Assembly: GCA_022478985.1 (NCBI GenBank)
Contig: JAKSZP010006613.1
Coordinates: 62,001 to 126,000 of the forward strand
DNA length: 64,000 nucleotides
Direction: 5' to 3'
DNA from: Massospora cicadina
Lineage: Eukaryota > Entomophthoromycota > Entomophthoromycetes > Entomophthorales > Entomophthoraceae
The position numbers were made by a program, and so were the translations under genes. A model generated the notes under the pieces. That model did no database searches and was not told where the DNA came from. It saw only the letters and a program-made list of their open reading frames with translations. Positions 10,446-22,093 of the stretch are shown one piece after another. Positions within the stretch are counted from its first letter, which is position 1, and the number at the start of each line of letters is the position of its first letter.

Positions 10446-12655
10446 AAGGGGGCTCCAAGCTGTCTCAAGTGAAAACGTTTATCACAATGAAAAAACTAGC
10501 AGCCCTGACAACCACGCCGCTGGTCAGTCGAGAAGCTTTGCCCAATGGGTTAGTACCTTGCGGCATGAAATACCAGCCGCTCAACCTGAAATATTGGAAT
10601 TTTGAGCTGCTTTCCAGTTCACCCTGCCTTATATTGATGGAAGTCAGTACCAACTTCAACACGAGAACCTTAGCGAGGTTGTCCAACAACAAATATATGG
10701 CATCTACTCTGCAGGTACCCGCACTAGGCATTCCCGCGCCTCCTCCATTCCCTCCACCATGTGGGACCTCTACAGCTTGGCCCAGCTGCCTCCAGGTGAA
10801 CTTGCATTGGGCCCTAAACGCTACCTCCATCACTTTGTTCAAATTCACTATCCATCACTTACTCCAACTGGTTGGGTTGCTCCACCAAGAGTTTCTCCTG
10901 ACAATTGGGGCTCACCCAGGTCCTATATACCCACCTCGTCAATTTTTTAATGTAGCCCTCATTAATCATGACAACTGAAAGGCCATTTTTGATAATTGAC
11001 GACTGATTAACAAAGTCCGAGATCAGGTAATAGTGTTATCATGATCTCTGGTTATCTTGAGGAAGAGCATCATCGGAACATCCAACCTTTAAAACAACTT
11101 AGAATCAACGCCTTCTTCAAGTTGAGGATCTGGTATGATTCCTACAACAACACTATTGGGAGCTGGCCTCTCGTGACTATCCATCTAGGGGTGAAGGTCC
11201 TGAAGGGCCTAGGGGGCCTGAAGGCCCTGAGGGGTGTGGGGCCTAAAGGGCTGGAGGGTCCCCGTGGACCCCCTGGGCCCCAGGTCCCTTGGCTCCCATA
11301 GCTGCTTGCCCTGAGGACCCCTTTGCAGAAGGATGTGATAACAATTTTTGTCTGCATTATGCGATCAAATTTGGAATGTAGCTGAAGAATGAAAACTCCA
11401 AACTGATGAAGTCCCCTTTGACTTTAAGGTCTCCCTTGATGCCATGTTAGATGAGATGGGCAACTTGAGTGTTTTTGCCGAGCTTACCAATGCTCTCATC
11501 TCTCAGCTGGAGCAAACTTGTTGAGGGTTTGAAACCCGCTTGACCACCCTCAAGGGCCAGCTTCACCGCCAAGGTGCCAAAAGTTTAATCATTAAAGGAG
11601 TAATTCACGAATAAGGCTTCCGTTTCATCCCTCAACCAAAATTGGGGCGAAATCAAAGAGGACCTTGAGGGCCTATGACGCCGGCTAGACCAGAAGAGCC
11701 CCCACAATTATGCAGAAACTGAGATCTTGGAGCCAGCACCTATCTCTGTTAATAACACCCTCTCCACTCCTCTGGTAACTAACTTTAAACCTAGTTTTAA
11801 AGAAAGGTTCATCCCCGTCCAAGAGAGCATTGCCTCCTTCCTGTACGCATACAAAAGTTCCATGGAGGAGGCCACCAAATGGCAGAAGGTAAAGCATATC
11901 CACTCCTGCCTAGATAACACTGCCCGGGAGATCATGACCCCCATTTAAAGGAGTGTACAACTTGGGTTCAGGTCTGTACAGCCCTAATCCAAGAATTTAA
12001 CAACAATCAAACCCTGACCAACCAAAAAAAGCTTTCATAGGTATCAGACTGAACAAGGGAGAAAGCCCCACCAAGTTTGCCTGCCACTTATATGCTTAAG
12101 CACAACCCCTGGTCACTATAAATTGTATCACCCTGGATGATGCTATTACCGCAGTCATTTCTGCGTTGGAGTCCTACCCTGAGGTTTAAATGCATATGAT
12201 CGGGAGAAAGAATGGGTTTACCTGCATCTGAGAGATCAAGGAGGCCCTTAATGAGATCCCTAATTCGACTTTACACTTTAAGGCTACCTCCACAGACCCC
12301 TCTAACCGTCCCAGAGTACATGCGGTCAAAAGTCAGAAAATCCTCGACCCCAATGCACTTACTGTAACGGTTCCAAACAAAGTGCCAAGGCAAGCTGGAA
12401 ACGACTTGCTGAAGAGGTGAGAAAAGTTCCATCAGCATGAAGAATGAGGCTCTTCATGATGACATTTTTACCCAATCACAAGATCCCTCTATGTCCTTAA
12501 ATGACACTGAGTTACGGCATCTGGAGAAGAAGTTTTGGTATCCAATGATAATAAAGAAATTGATACTGCTTACACCTCTTCTGACGACACTCCCTAGTTC
12601 CTCACACTGCTGCCTCAGTTCAGAAGTCTGGTCACCCGGGTTGCAGTTTGAGTTC
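10446..12655 (+). pseudogene. F2 gag remnant
   Basis: The structural (capsid) gene is broken into several frames. A protein-like frame covers about 10620-10950 (MWDLYSLAQLPPGELALGPK), and the capsid core at 11727-11948 contains FKERFIPVQESIASFLYAYK, which matches FKDKFKPGEGSIASFLYVYE of F1 gag. A GC-rich glycine-triplet stretch lies at 11206-11300. The 181-codon GTG-initiated frame at 10433-10978 is open but in another frame, and I cannot say whether it is coding. Confidence 0.7.
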
Positions 12656-12659
12656 ATAT

Positions 12660-13600
12660 AATATCATTCTTGCTATAGTTGATAGTGGCTCCCCCATGAA
12701 TGTCATATCCTCCAAGTTGATGAAGCGCATAAAGATCGCTCCCAATATGCCACAATATATGGATTATGGCACGGCTGTCCCCCAGTGTACCTGATCTATA
12801 GGGGCTTATTCCTCTCTACCAATAAAATTTAGAAAGCTCACTGTGGACACGCCTGCTGTCACCCTAGATGACCTCAGCTATGGCCTGCTTTTAGGGACTT
12901 AATTTCTTTGAGATTACCTGGCAGTGCTCCATTATGACGGTGGCTTTCTATCCTTACTTGGGCACCGTGTCACGCTTATCTTTGAGACCCCCACAATTTT
13001 AAAGCTGAGGTCAAAGATCAGGCTTGTCAAATGGAGAATGAAGGCCAAATTGATCAGTTCAAATATCACATTAGGGGTTCTCGAGTCTGACTGCCCCCTC
13101 CTGCTGTTGATGGACAAGAAGGCATGCCAATCTACTTACCTAAGGAAACTACAATACCCCCAAAGTCTCAGGTCATCACTGACACCTGAGTCCATGTTAA
13201 CATTCCCTTGGGGTACCTGTTAGAAGTCAGAGGCCTAGACGACCCATCCTCAAAGGAGGTGCTAACCTGTCTGGGGATCCTAGATCCAACTTTCGCCAGA
13301 TCTATATCAGTGCTGTTGGCCAACCTTACTGATAGAATCAAAATGGTAGGTCCAAACAGTCCTGTCACTTATGTCTGCCTACTACCGGTGGATGCTATTG
13401 GCAATGTCCAAAACTTTGGGGACTTGAGAGACTTTACCTTGGAAGCTCCACCCCTGATTAGTCTAATTAGTACTAATATCTTTAAAGACCTCTCGTATGA
13501 CCAACATCATAAGGTTCTAGAGTTGTTGGAAGAATATTTGAACCTATTTTTGACCTTGACCTATGATTTTGGAAGAATAACGGAGTCCTACATCATGTAG
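12660..13600 (+). pseudogene. F2 aspartic protease and linker
   Basis: Retroviral-type protease with active-site sequence ILAIVDSGSPMNVISSK (about 12665-12715) and the terminal YGLLLGT (about 12880-12900). It would cut the Gag-Pol polyprotein. The linker to RT runs through the open frame 13208-13600. In-frame stops occur, for example after PQCT at about 12793. Confidence 0.8.
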
Positions 13601-13639
13601 AAACTGGGGATGCTCCTCCATTCTGGTCCTAACCTTACC

Positions 13640-14390
13640 AAAAGAGCAAGATTGAAGGGGCCCAGTTGACCGTTGAACTCAAACAACTACTTGGCGCTGG
13701 ACTCCTGATGCCATCACACAGCCCTTGGGCCTCTACTCTTCTGCTAGTTTGGAAGAAAGTTGGCAGCCATCAGGTGGTGATGGATTATCATTGACTCAAC
13801 TCCATCACCAAAAAGGACAGTTATCCTTTACCTCAAATTGACGATTCCCTCCATCTGCTCACTGGATCCCAATACTTTTCCGCCATGGACCTTGCCAGCG
13901 GGTATTGGCAGGTTGAACTCGCCCCTGAGGACTGAGCTAAGTGTGCGCTCATAGCCAATGAAGGACTATTTGAGCCCACAAGGATGCCTCAAGGCCTTTG
14001 TAACGCTCCAAGCCACTTTACTATGTGCCATTTACGGGATCCTTGGGGATTTAAAACTTTCCTTCATTCTTGTTTATCTAAATGACATTACCGTTTTTTC
14101 TCAAACCTTTGATGGCACATTGAGCATTTATGGAGGTCTTCAATTGTCTACAAAAAGCGTCCATAAAGCTAAAACCCTCTAAGTGCTCCTTCTTTCAGTC
14201 TGAATTAGATTTCTTGGGGCACAAGGTTTCCATGGATGGCATCCAGCCTATACCAGACAAAGTTGACGCCATAGAAAAGATGACACGCCCCCAAAGATTA
14301 AGGGATATTCAGGTATTCCTAGCATGTTGGGCTATTATTGACAGTTTATCCCCAACTTTTACCAACCTCACTGAGCCGCTGTTCTACCTC
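13640..14390 (+). pseudogene. F2 reverse transcriptase remnant
   Basis: Ordered motifs are LLMPSHSPWAS, KKDSYPLPQIDDSL, FSAMDLASGYWQVEL, RMPQGLCNAPSHF, and the catalytic box as LVYLNDITVFS (first Asp of YLDD replaced by Asn, about 14066-14100), then FLGHKVSMDGIQPIPDKV. Stops interrupt it at the position after DYH and within PED-AKCAL. The enzyme is inactive as it stands. Confidence 0.88.
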
Positions 14391-14971
14391 CTGCAGAAAA
14401 ATGTGCTGTTTGAGTGGCGGCCTGAGCAAGAACAGGCTTTTAATGCCTTGAGAACTGCTCTATGTACTAAACCCATTATAGTCCATCTGTTCTTCGACCA
14501 ACCCTTCTTGCTGTTTACAAATGCAAGTGATTTTGCCATCGGGGCTATCCTAGCCCAGCATGATGAGAACCATGTTGATCATCCATTGGCCTATTTTAGT
14601 AAGATTCTAAGTAAAGCTGAACGGAACTACAGAATTACTGAGAGGTAGTGCCTGGCTGTTTGCTAGCCATCAAACACATCCAGCCTTATCTATACATTAC
14701 TCACTTTGCTATCATTACGGACCACTCCTTGCTCCGGTGGCTCCAGAAAATGAAGGACCCAGATGGTCAATTTTTCAGGTGGGCTTTACGACTGCAGAAC
14801 TATAATTTTGCCATTGTCCATTGTGCTGGCGCGATTCACCAAAATTCTGACGACCTCTCCAGGATGCCGGTGCTAGCAGTGTTGACCCCTGAGGAGGACC
14901 AGCTGTATGATCTAATAGGCCGACCTGAGCAGTGGAAGTTGGAAACCCCAGAGGTTCAATCTGAACTCTGA
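14391..14971 (+). pseudogene. F2 RNase H remnant
   Basis: The thumb/connection and RNase H lie in the open frame ending at 14648, with LLFTNASDFAIGAILAQHDE (Asp to Asn at the first catalytic position), followed after a TAG by an open frame with IITDHSLLRWLQKMKDPDG and the C-terminal RWALRLQNYNFAIVHCAGAI. Confidence 0.88.
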
Positions 14972-14989
14972 AGGATGACTTGAGACACA

Positions 14990-16090
14990 CAAATTAATGA
15001 TGGGCTGCTTTACAAGAAGATCAATGAGAAGTGGCTTCCTTACATCTGCCCTCCTCTGGAACTGATCTTATTCTAGAAAGCCATTCCACCGTAGGACATG
15101 GGGCCGTCAAAAAGACTCACAAATGGCTGAAGTTACGATGATACCTGGACCAAATGGTAGAGACTATCCAGGAGGTCCTGGAAGCATGCATGACTTTCCA
15201 TTTGAAAGACCAAGTTAACCCTCAATTCCAACATTTAGTTGTTGCCCCTACTGGGCCCTTCATTGTAGTAAGAAATGATTGGTGGGCCCTCATCCCACTG
15301 GGTTGCATGGTCATAAATATATTATCCTTGACGTGGACCACTTAACCAAGTGGGTTGAAAAGATTTTTGTCCCAGCTGCTACTGCCAAAGCCAAATTCCT
15401 TTTTCTCGTTTGATCTGTTTTATCCCAGAATGGGTGCCTTAAACCTTACTTTCGGACAATGGGTTGAACTTCACCTCACAGGTAGTACAAGAATTTAACT
15501 CGCTATTCAGCACTACCCAGAGTTTCGCTGCACCTTACCACCCCTCCACTAATGTGGAGGTGAACGTGCTAACGCAACTCTTATTTCCATTCTTCAAAAA
15601 TTAGCTGCCTTGGACCCTGCTCGTTAGAACCATTACCTACTTGCGCCTTGCTTGCCCACAAAGTAAGCTACCACCAAGTCATCAAGATGTCCCCATTCGA
15701 AGCCCTATATGGGCGGGAACCTTAGCTACCAAGTAGCGTCCAGCCAATGCATAAGACCTCCACACCTGAGAGGTCCAAATTAATAATGAGGGCCTTAGCT
15801 GATGAAATTGTATGGCTATAAGCCCTAGCCACCCAAGGCATTATCACCACAACTGGAAGAGAGACATCCCGCTTTAACCTTGGACACCCCTCCTTACCAA
15901 ATTTTCAATTAGGTGACCTTATTCTCTTTTATCACCATCAACCTTGAAGCGACAAAATAAGCTAGACGTACTTTGGTCTGGAACCTATAAAGTCAATCAT
16001 AGGGTGAAGTCCAGTACTATAAAACTAACATTAACCAAGGGACCATGTTAATTGGGTGCATGGTTGGTTCCTTAAGCCATATTCCCCCCT
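14990..16090 (+). pseudogene. F2 integrase remnant
   Basis: This broken region between RNase H and the 3' LTR has integrase features in scattered frames: DHLTKWVEKIFVPAATAKAK near 15340-15395, a DNG-like motif near 15450-15470 and an MSPFEALYGREP-like end at about 15690-15725. No single frame is longer than about 60 codons here. Confidence 0.7.
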
Positions 16091-16113
16091 CTGACAGGAT
16101 CTTGAGAGGGCAT

Positions 16114-16526
16114 TGTCAGAATTCAAGATAATGATCAAATTGAATTACCGCTTCTGGATCAGGCTGTACCAAATCAGTTCCTGAACCTATTCAAGGTTAA
16201 TAAGCTTCAGGAACCCCCTCCCCAATTCCTGAGTCATGCGGGGTGGCGTTTTCACCAATTTGGTCAGGTGTGTGACACAATCCATTGAGGATGCCCACAA
16301 GGCGGCCATTCTGGAAGATCAGGAAAGATCTTGAATGGATGGGGCCCTGACGATCCCTGAGGCACTAAGTCCCAATGCACCCCATAAATATTGAATCCTT
16401 TTAAGCCAAATAACTTATTTGATATCTTAACTAACTTTCCACTCCATTATTGACTTTTCCTGCGAATTACCAGCTTTGAGCCACCTTAGGACCTCGGCGC
16501 CAATCTAGAGAACTGTAGCGCTGACA
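16114..16526 (+). repeat. F2 3' LTR
   Basis: Full-length match to 10016-10429, TG...CA ends. Confidence 0.93.
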
Positions 16527-16781
16527 ACCACAAGGGCAGCAAGAAGGTTTTTCACAATTTGTATGGGTAGAGAAGAATGACATCAATAGCTCAAGTATTG
16601 TTAGGCCCTGCAGTTCCATAATCTTGGGAACAGTCCAGATTAGGCGCCAAATTTATTTTCTTGATGAGCTTAGAAGGGACCACAATTACTGAAGCACCCA
16701 TATCAAGGATGGCTAGAACGTGCACTTTATTGATAACAACCTCTAACTTAGTTATGGTGGCACTAAAAGTAGGGGAGCGGG
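16527..16781 (-). pseudogene. F1 protease N-terminal half (between F2 and F3)
   Basis: This 255-bp island of F1 encodes FSATITKLEVVINKVHVL then AILDMGASVIVVPSKL on the minus strand, the active-site part of an aspartic protease (D-MG-AS in place of DTGAS). Its downstream half is at 9850-9982 and its upstream neighbour (the gag end) at 30155 onward; the island shows that F2 and F3 inserted separately into one gene. Confidence 0.88.
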
Positions 16782-17606
16782 TGTTGAATTTTGGTTCTGC
16801 TTCAGAGGGCTGGTTCTTCTTCAGATGTGGAATGAAGTTTCGTGCATCTATTGTATGATGACAATAGATAGGATGGCTTCAAAATTTAAGATATAACTTC
16901 TTTGTAGTACTCAAACCGTAGCCCTGTCATTTACTTGGACAATGGCACGTCGCCCTGATCTTACTGATCCCAAGTAAATTCTTGACTGATACAAAGTAAG
17001 TACTAAACACAAAAAAGTTTATAAGTTAAATTATAAACTAGTCCAATAGTTGAATGTATTTTATTAGCATCAACTTGAGGGTTGTTTATAGGGTTTGATG
17101 TTCACCACATCTTACCCATAACGTCCCATTTTCAATGGCACTTGGCCACATAAAATGTTTATAAGAACGTCTACAGTACTCTGACTCAGGGCATCATACT
17201 CTGCCTCAGGGTCAGAGTAAACACCGTCATCATTCTCAAGATGGCGTTTTGGACATGTCTGCAAATAGCTGAACCAATTCTATTTCACATGTAATCAGCA
17301 GCACATACCAAGGCGATTTGTATCACTAATTAGGAATTAATTTGATCAAAAACTCGACTGACAGTAAAACTAATTTTGACATAGACCAACAAAGCCCACA
17401 TGCCCGAGTCCTTAAGTCAAAACTTAATTTAAGTCTGACCTAATCAACAAAGCCCTCAATCCCATGTCATCATAGTCAAATATTATTAAGTAAAATTGCT
17501 AGGCCAAAAATCCCAAGTTCAGATATGCTTAGGATATACCTGATCCATAATTGCTGATATTTGATATGATTGTATATCTGAAACTGGGCTAGTCAATTAC
17601 TCAACA
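16782..17606 (-). repeat. F3 3' LTR
   Basis: Near-identical to 29325-30154; TGTTG...CAACA ends on the plus strand. Confidence 0.93.
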
Positions 17607-17639
17607 CTTCCCCCACCTTGACTGGATATAAGCGGTGTG

Positions 17640-18378
17640 TACCCTTCTTCCTGGCTCACAATGTCTAACTTTTCACATTCCTCAAAGTATGAACATTTTA
17701 TCGATAGCCTTTCCTAAGCCAACAGGGCCAGTGTGCCTGGTACTGAGCTTTCTTAAGTTTAACATCTCCGCCAGGGTCTAGATAGTCAAGACTTGTATGA
17801 AATCCGCATCTCTCCAATTCCATTGCAGGCTTCCTCCAGCAGATTTCACTCTCCTCCCCCTACTGAAGAAAAGTACCTAGTTCTAATGCCAGCGAGGCAT
17901 CAAAGCTATAAATTAAACTCTATGACTTAAAATTATTATTATTTTTTTAATATTTATAATTATTATATCCAAATTTTTAAATTAAATTAATTTTTTTCCT
18001 ATTACTTTTTTTCTATTTTTTGAATTACTATTCTTTATAATACTGATGAAGGAACTTAGCGTGTACTTAATTAACAACCCAGCTGCCTTGATCCTTAATG
18101 GTATATATGTTTTCAGATGATTTCTCCAATATAATAAATGGACCCTAACAAAGCAAGGCTAGCTTGTGCGCGCGGCCTGCAATATGAGTGTCACAATATA
18201 CTACTAAATCTACTTCTTGAACTTAGTCACCATAGTTCATTTTAGCTTCATCATAGCTCATCTGAATTGTTTTTTGATTAATTGCATTTTATTAAGCTTC
18301 AATTTGAAACTTAACTAAGGTCTTCGCAAGTTGCTCAACATAGTTATTTGGGTTAATTGTGTCAGTTGAACTGAGTAC
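17640..18378 (-). other. F3 region between integrase and 3' LTR
   Basis: No open frame above background. It should hold the integrase C-terminus and 3' untranslated part. An extremely AT-rich patch lies at 17920-18050. Confidence 0.4.
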
Positions 18379-19080
18379 CTAATATAATAATGGAGACAGA
18401 GCAGGCTGTCTACCATACAAAAGTCGAAATGGAGAGTGGCCTGTGCTGAAGTGGTGTCTGATATTGTACGCAAACATGGTCGCACTAATTGAAATTACCC
18501 ATTGTAAAGGCGCCAAGGCTGCTTTTTTGCATAAAATGTTAACTAAAGTGCCATTCACTCGCTCTACCATACCATTAGTCTCAGGATGGTACGGTGTTGA
18601 CAAAACTCCTTTGATGGACATCAACTCATTTAGCCGTTGTACCATTTTGGTTTTAAAATTTGTGCCATTGTCTGTCAAGATCTTCTGGGGCATCCGTGCT
18701 TATAAGTAATATTATCCATAATGAACTTGGCAGTATTTAGGGCCCCAACGTCTTAAATTGCTTTTTCTTCCACCCATTTTGCTAGATGGTTGATAGCAAT
18801 AATTATGTATTCATTGCCTAGGCTACTCACAGGCAAAGGGCCACTTACATAAATTGACATGGTATGCAAGGCCCAATCAGGTTTGATCAACCAATATTTC
18901 ATATCTGACTTAATAGGTTTTGTGATTTTACATGAATGGCTTTTATTAAGCACATCTTGGATATCAAATTGCATGGAATCCCAATAGAGTCTTGATCAAA
19001 TTAATTCTAGCATCTTGGTCATTCCTCATGTCTGACGGCCTTGTGTGCTTGTGTGATAATCTATATTTGGCCAGAAGGTT
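18379..19080 (-). pseudogene. F3 integrase remnant
   Basis: The core is in two frames. Frame 18753-18974 has SGPLPVSSLGNEYIIIAINH followed by LAKWVEEKAI, with Tyr where the first catalytic Asp is expected (IYVSGP). Frame 18379-18693 has ILTDNGTNFKTK (second Asp kept) and YHPETNGMVERVNGT (catalytic Glu kept). A His-rich zinc-binding remnant lies near 19020-19075. The missing first Asp makes integration activity unlikely. Confidence 0.85.
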
Positions 19081-19329
19081 TTTTTTGACGTTGTCCATTG
19101 GGCTTAAGTTTGTATAGAACTCCATTTCAATATTCAGTGTCGATTAATGCTTTTTCAATCGCTTTTTGAACTTCAGGTGGCTCATCTCCATACTTTCAGT
19201 TAATCATTTTTTCATGAAGCTCATTAGCTAAACTGCTCAGGACAGCTACAATAGGAAGTCGCGATAGTCTGTCTGCATTTTGATGGGCCGCTCCAGCTCT
19301 ATGAATAATTCCATAATTGCACACTTGTA

Positions 19330-19675
19330 ATTTCAAAGCCCAGTGGGCTAACCATCTTTCAAGTTCCTTGAGATTGTGGAGTCATCATAATGAGCTGTGA
19401 TCCGTTACTACTTGAAACTTGGTGCCATTAATGTAAACCCAAAATTGTTTACAAGCATAGATAACAGCCAGATATTCTCTTTCAGTCATTGTATAATTAT
19501 GCTCATGCTTATTCAGCGTTTTGCTGCAATAAGCAACTGGAATCTCCTCGCCATCCTCCCCAATCTGCAATAGCACACCACCAATAGCAGTCAACAAGGC
19601 GTTAGTTTGTATGATAAAAGGCTTTCTGAAATTGGGATATTGGAGGATAGGCGCCAAGCTCATTTTGTTTTTCAA
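19330..19675 (-). pseudogene. F3 RNase H remnant
   Basis: Open frame 19385-19675 carries FIIQTNALLTAIGGVLLQI (first catalytic Asp replaced by Asn), YCSKTLNKHEHNYTMTEREY and FQVVTDHSSL (later Asp kept). The order and spacing are typical of gypsy RNase H. Confidence 0.88.
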
Positions 19676-19687
19676 AGCCTAAAAGGC

Positions 19688-20480
19688 TTATTGGCATTCC
19701 TCTGCCCAGCAAAAATGAACTACTCCTTGCAGTAAGTGGAGTAGAGGCTCAGCAATCTTCACAAACCCTTCCACGAATCTTTGATAGTATCCTACCATGC
19801 CTAAGAAAACTTGAACATCTCTCATACTTGTCAGAGGTTGCTTATTGTTAATCGCCCCCACCTTTTGAGGCTGAGGCCGCAAGCCCTTAAATCAATGACG
19901 AACCCAAGGTATTCCAATTTTTCTATTATAAGAAGTGTCATTTTCTAGGTTTTATCTTCAGTGTGGCCTTCAACAGCCATTAGAACACTTGCTCAAGGTG
20001 CTTCAGGTGTTCAGAAAATGTTCGCGAATAGATATTGATGTCATCCAGGTACACCAGAATGCAGGACAATTTAAGGTCCCCCAAAATTGTGTCCATTGTG
20101 CGCTGAAAGGTTGCCAGTGCGTTACACAGCCCCTGTGGCATGCGTGTCAGTTGAAAAAGCCATTGAGCAGCAATCTTCGCGCACTTTTTTTGCTCCTTTG
20201 GTGGCAGCTCAATTTGCCAATATCCTAAGATGAGGTCCATTGCAGTAAAGTACTTCGCCCCTCCCAGACTGTCCAGTGCATCATCAATTCTGAGCAACGG
20301 ATACAAGTCCTTTTTTGTAATGGTATTGAGGCGTCAATAATCAATCACAACCAGATTGCTGCCATCTTTTTTCTTTACAATTAAAACGGGGCTGGCCCAC
20401 TGGCTTTTGGATGGCACTATCATTCCACTTTTCAGCAATTTGTCTAGCTCTTCACTGACTATTTCATCACTAGCCCTAGG
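19688..20480 (-). pseudogene. F3 reverse transcriptase
   Basis: The palm is in frame 19980-20306: YPLLRIDDALDSL, FTAMDLILGYWQIELPPKEQ, RMPQGLCNALATFQ and an intact catalytic box YLDDINIYS. The connection follows in frame 19688-19882 (DVQVFLGMVGYYQRFVEGF). A frameshift separates the two. The fingers continue upstream to about 20480. Confidence 0.88.
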
Positions 20481-20649
20481 GCGCTGAATTGGCCTCATTC
20501 TAATAGGCATATGTTTCCCGGTATCAACAAAATGCTGAACTCCTTTTGCACAACCTAAACCTTGGTCATCTTTGGCAAAAATTTTGGAGTATCTTTAAAC
20601 AACTCTAGTGCTTCATCTTTTGTTGTTCTAGTAATCCTTTAAACAATTC

Positions 20650-21212
20650 TCAATATATTACAGTATGTGCCCCAAGGGTTTTGGTCAGTAAGCTGAACTT
20701 GGATAAGTCACCAAATTTGACAGCTGATTTTAACTTGTCCCTTAGAAACAGATGCACAAAAGTGACTACTTGATATTTCTTGACCTTAATATTCTGGCTG
20801 GTCAAATTTGCTAGTAAGACATCAATCTCTCCATGCCCCAGTATAAGTATTCCAGGCGCCACACTAGGTTCCATTTGAGAATGATGTCATGGGGATCAAC
20901 CTCCCTGTACGTTCCTTCTGGATTATCCAGTGTGGTCCCAGTCCTCATAACCAGTTGATGGCCTGGAGCTATTGTCACATCCTTGTTCACACGTAGAGGT
21001 ATTCCTTGATTTTCATTTATGGCAGTTGGCATAGGGCGGCTTTGATTCCCCCGCTGAATATATCCTACTGGTATTATCCCATCGGCATAAGATATATTGA
21101 TAAAATTTCTACGACAGCTTGTGGGCTTCATATCGTTGTGAAAGTAATAAATTGGAAGTGATTGGCCCAATGTCATCAAGATGTTTTCTTTTAAAATCGC
21201 ATGAGATCCCAT
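20650..21212 (-). pseudogene. F3 protease-RT linker
   Basis: Open frames 20650-20874 and 20811-21212 lie between protease and RT. They contain beta-rich, proline-poor sequence (AILKENILMTLGQSLPIYYF ...) equivalent to the linker of F1 and F2. No catalytic motif is expected here. Confidence 0.6.
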
Positions 21213-21218
21213 AGGTCC

Positions 21219-21542
21219 TTAAGAACTAGTTCCAATTAATATGTCATAATTAGTGTTTGGAAGCACTATAGCCAGTGCAGCTACTACCAAAGCTCCAAAT
21301 TGCAATGGCAAAGCGCTGTAAGCTCCTTCACTCTTAGTGCTGTTAAGGTCTGCGGTCCCATATTCTTGATGATTTTTAATGTCTGGAGCTATTTTCAGTT
21401 TCTTCACCAACTTTGTGGAAACAATGTATACAGATGCTCCGCTATCAACAATAGAAATAACTTTGATCTTGTTGACCAGAATATCCACATAAGTGCACTC
21501 AGAGTAGTAAAAATCAATAGAGTTTACTAAATGAATATGGAA
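21219..21542 (-). pseudogene. F3 aspartic protease, interrupted by LINE-B
   Basis: The minus strand encodes VNKIKVISIVDSGASVYIVS (active-site DSG), an EYGTADLN flap-like stretch and NTNYDILIGTSS. The upstream continuation lies beyond LINE-B, on the minus strand ending at 26853 (NECPSIEITLKHTLNSLDSF), and meets this part exactly at the duplicated target HIHLVN. The enzyme would process Gag-Pol. Confidence 0.92.
21524..21542. repeat. LINE-B left target-site duplication
   Basis: TTACTAAATGAATATGGAA, identical to 26835-26853. Confidence 0.93.
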
Positions 21543-21844
21543 CAAACTTTCCTTTCTCGTTGCAAACATTTTTGCAACCCATTCAATTCAAGACTAAATC
21601 CAGTTTGATAATCTCATAGAGGGGATTAGTCTGCGCCCGTGTCTGGGAGCAGTTGGGCAAGCAAAGCAAGAGGAGCAGGCGGAAGGCCCGCGGCCTCTAA
21701 CGTTCAAAAACGCCCCAGAGAATCTGGTGGAATAGAAAAAAAAATTTAAAAAAATTGGCGGTCACAATTTCCCCAGAGATACTCACGTGGCAAGCATGAT
21801 GCAACCAGTACATCAATACGCCACATTCCCAGCCACTTTCATCG

Positions 21845-22093
21845 GTGGAATTCGGAGTCCATGTGTATCTGGACATCCAAAAAACGGCCCTATGGGAAAA
21901 ATTTTGTGAAGATGTACACAAAATTTTCCTGGCTGTGGTGTACGTTGCACCTCACTCCATGTCGCGCGGTTGGCTGGACCTAGGTTTTGAAAGCAAAATA
22001 GCAGCAGATGAGGCTGCAGTGGTGCGCGTAGTGGTCAACCTCCCCGAAGGGCAACGGTCGCTGAAACTAAATGCACCAGATGGACAAAATTGA
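21845..22093 (+). CDS. LINE-B ORF1, N-terminal part (82 codons)
   Basis: The frame is open from 21800; the first NTG near this point is GTG at 21845, so the start is not certain. The product includes VHVYLDIQKTALWEKFCEDV and AADEAAVVRVVVNLPEGQRS. LINE-C has the matching sequence at 52808-53146, with conserved LWEK, VVYVA and NLPE-type positions. It ends at TGA 22091-22093, exactly where the LINE-C frame ends. It probably forms the start of the RNA-binding ORF1 protein, joined to the next part by reinitiation or -1 frameshifting. Confidence 0.7.
   Translation: MEFGVHVYLDIQKTALWEKFCEDVHKIFLAVVYVAPHSMSRGWLDLGFESKIAADEAAVVRVVVNLPEGQRSLKLNAPDGQN

Larger units (their letters stand above)
10016..16526 (+). 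mobile_element. F2: Ty3/gypsy LTR element, plus strand, inserted in F1 protease
   Basis: F2 is about 6.5 kb, with 414-bp (10016-10429) and 413-bp (16114-16526) LTRs of the form TG...CA, a primer-binding site right after the 5' LTR and a purine-rich tract (GAGAGGG) just before the 3' LTR. Flanking pentamers AACAC (9983-9987) and ACCAC (16527-16531) differ at one base and probably are the target-site duplication. gag, PR, RT, RNaseH and IN can all be seen in order but carry stops and frameshifts. Confidence 0.93.

Noticed and set aside
10465..10848. Minus-strand open frame of 127 codons in F2
   Set aside because: It lies opposite F2 gag in a locally GC-rich region and has no recognisable content.
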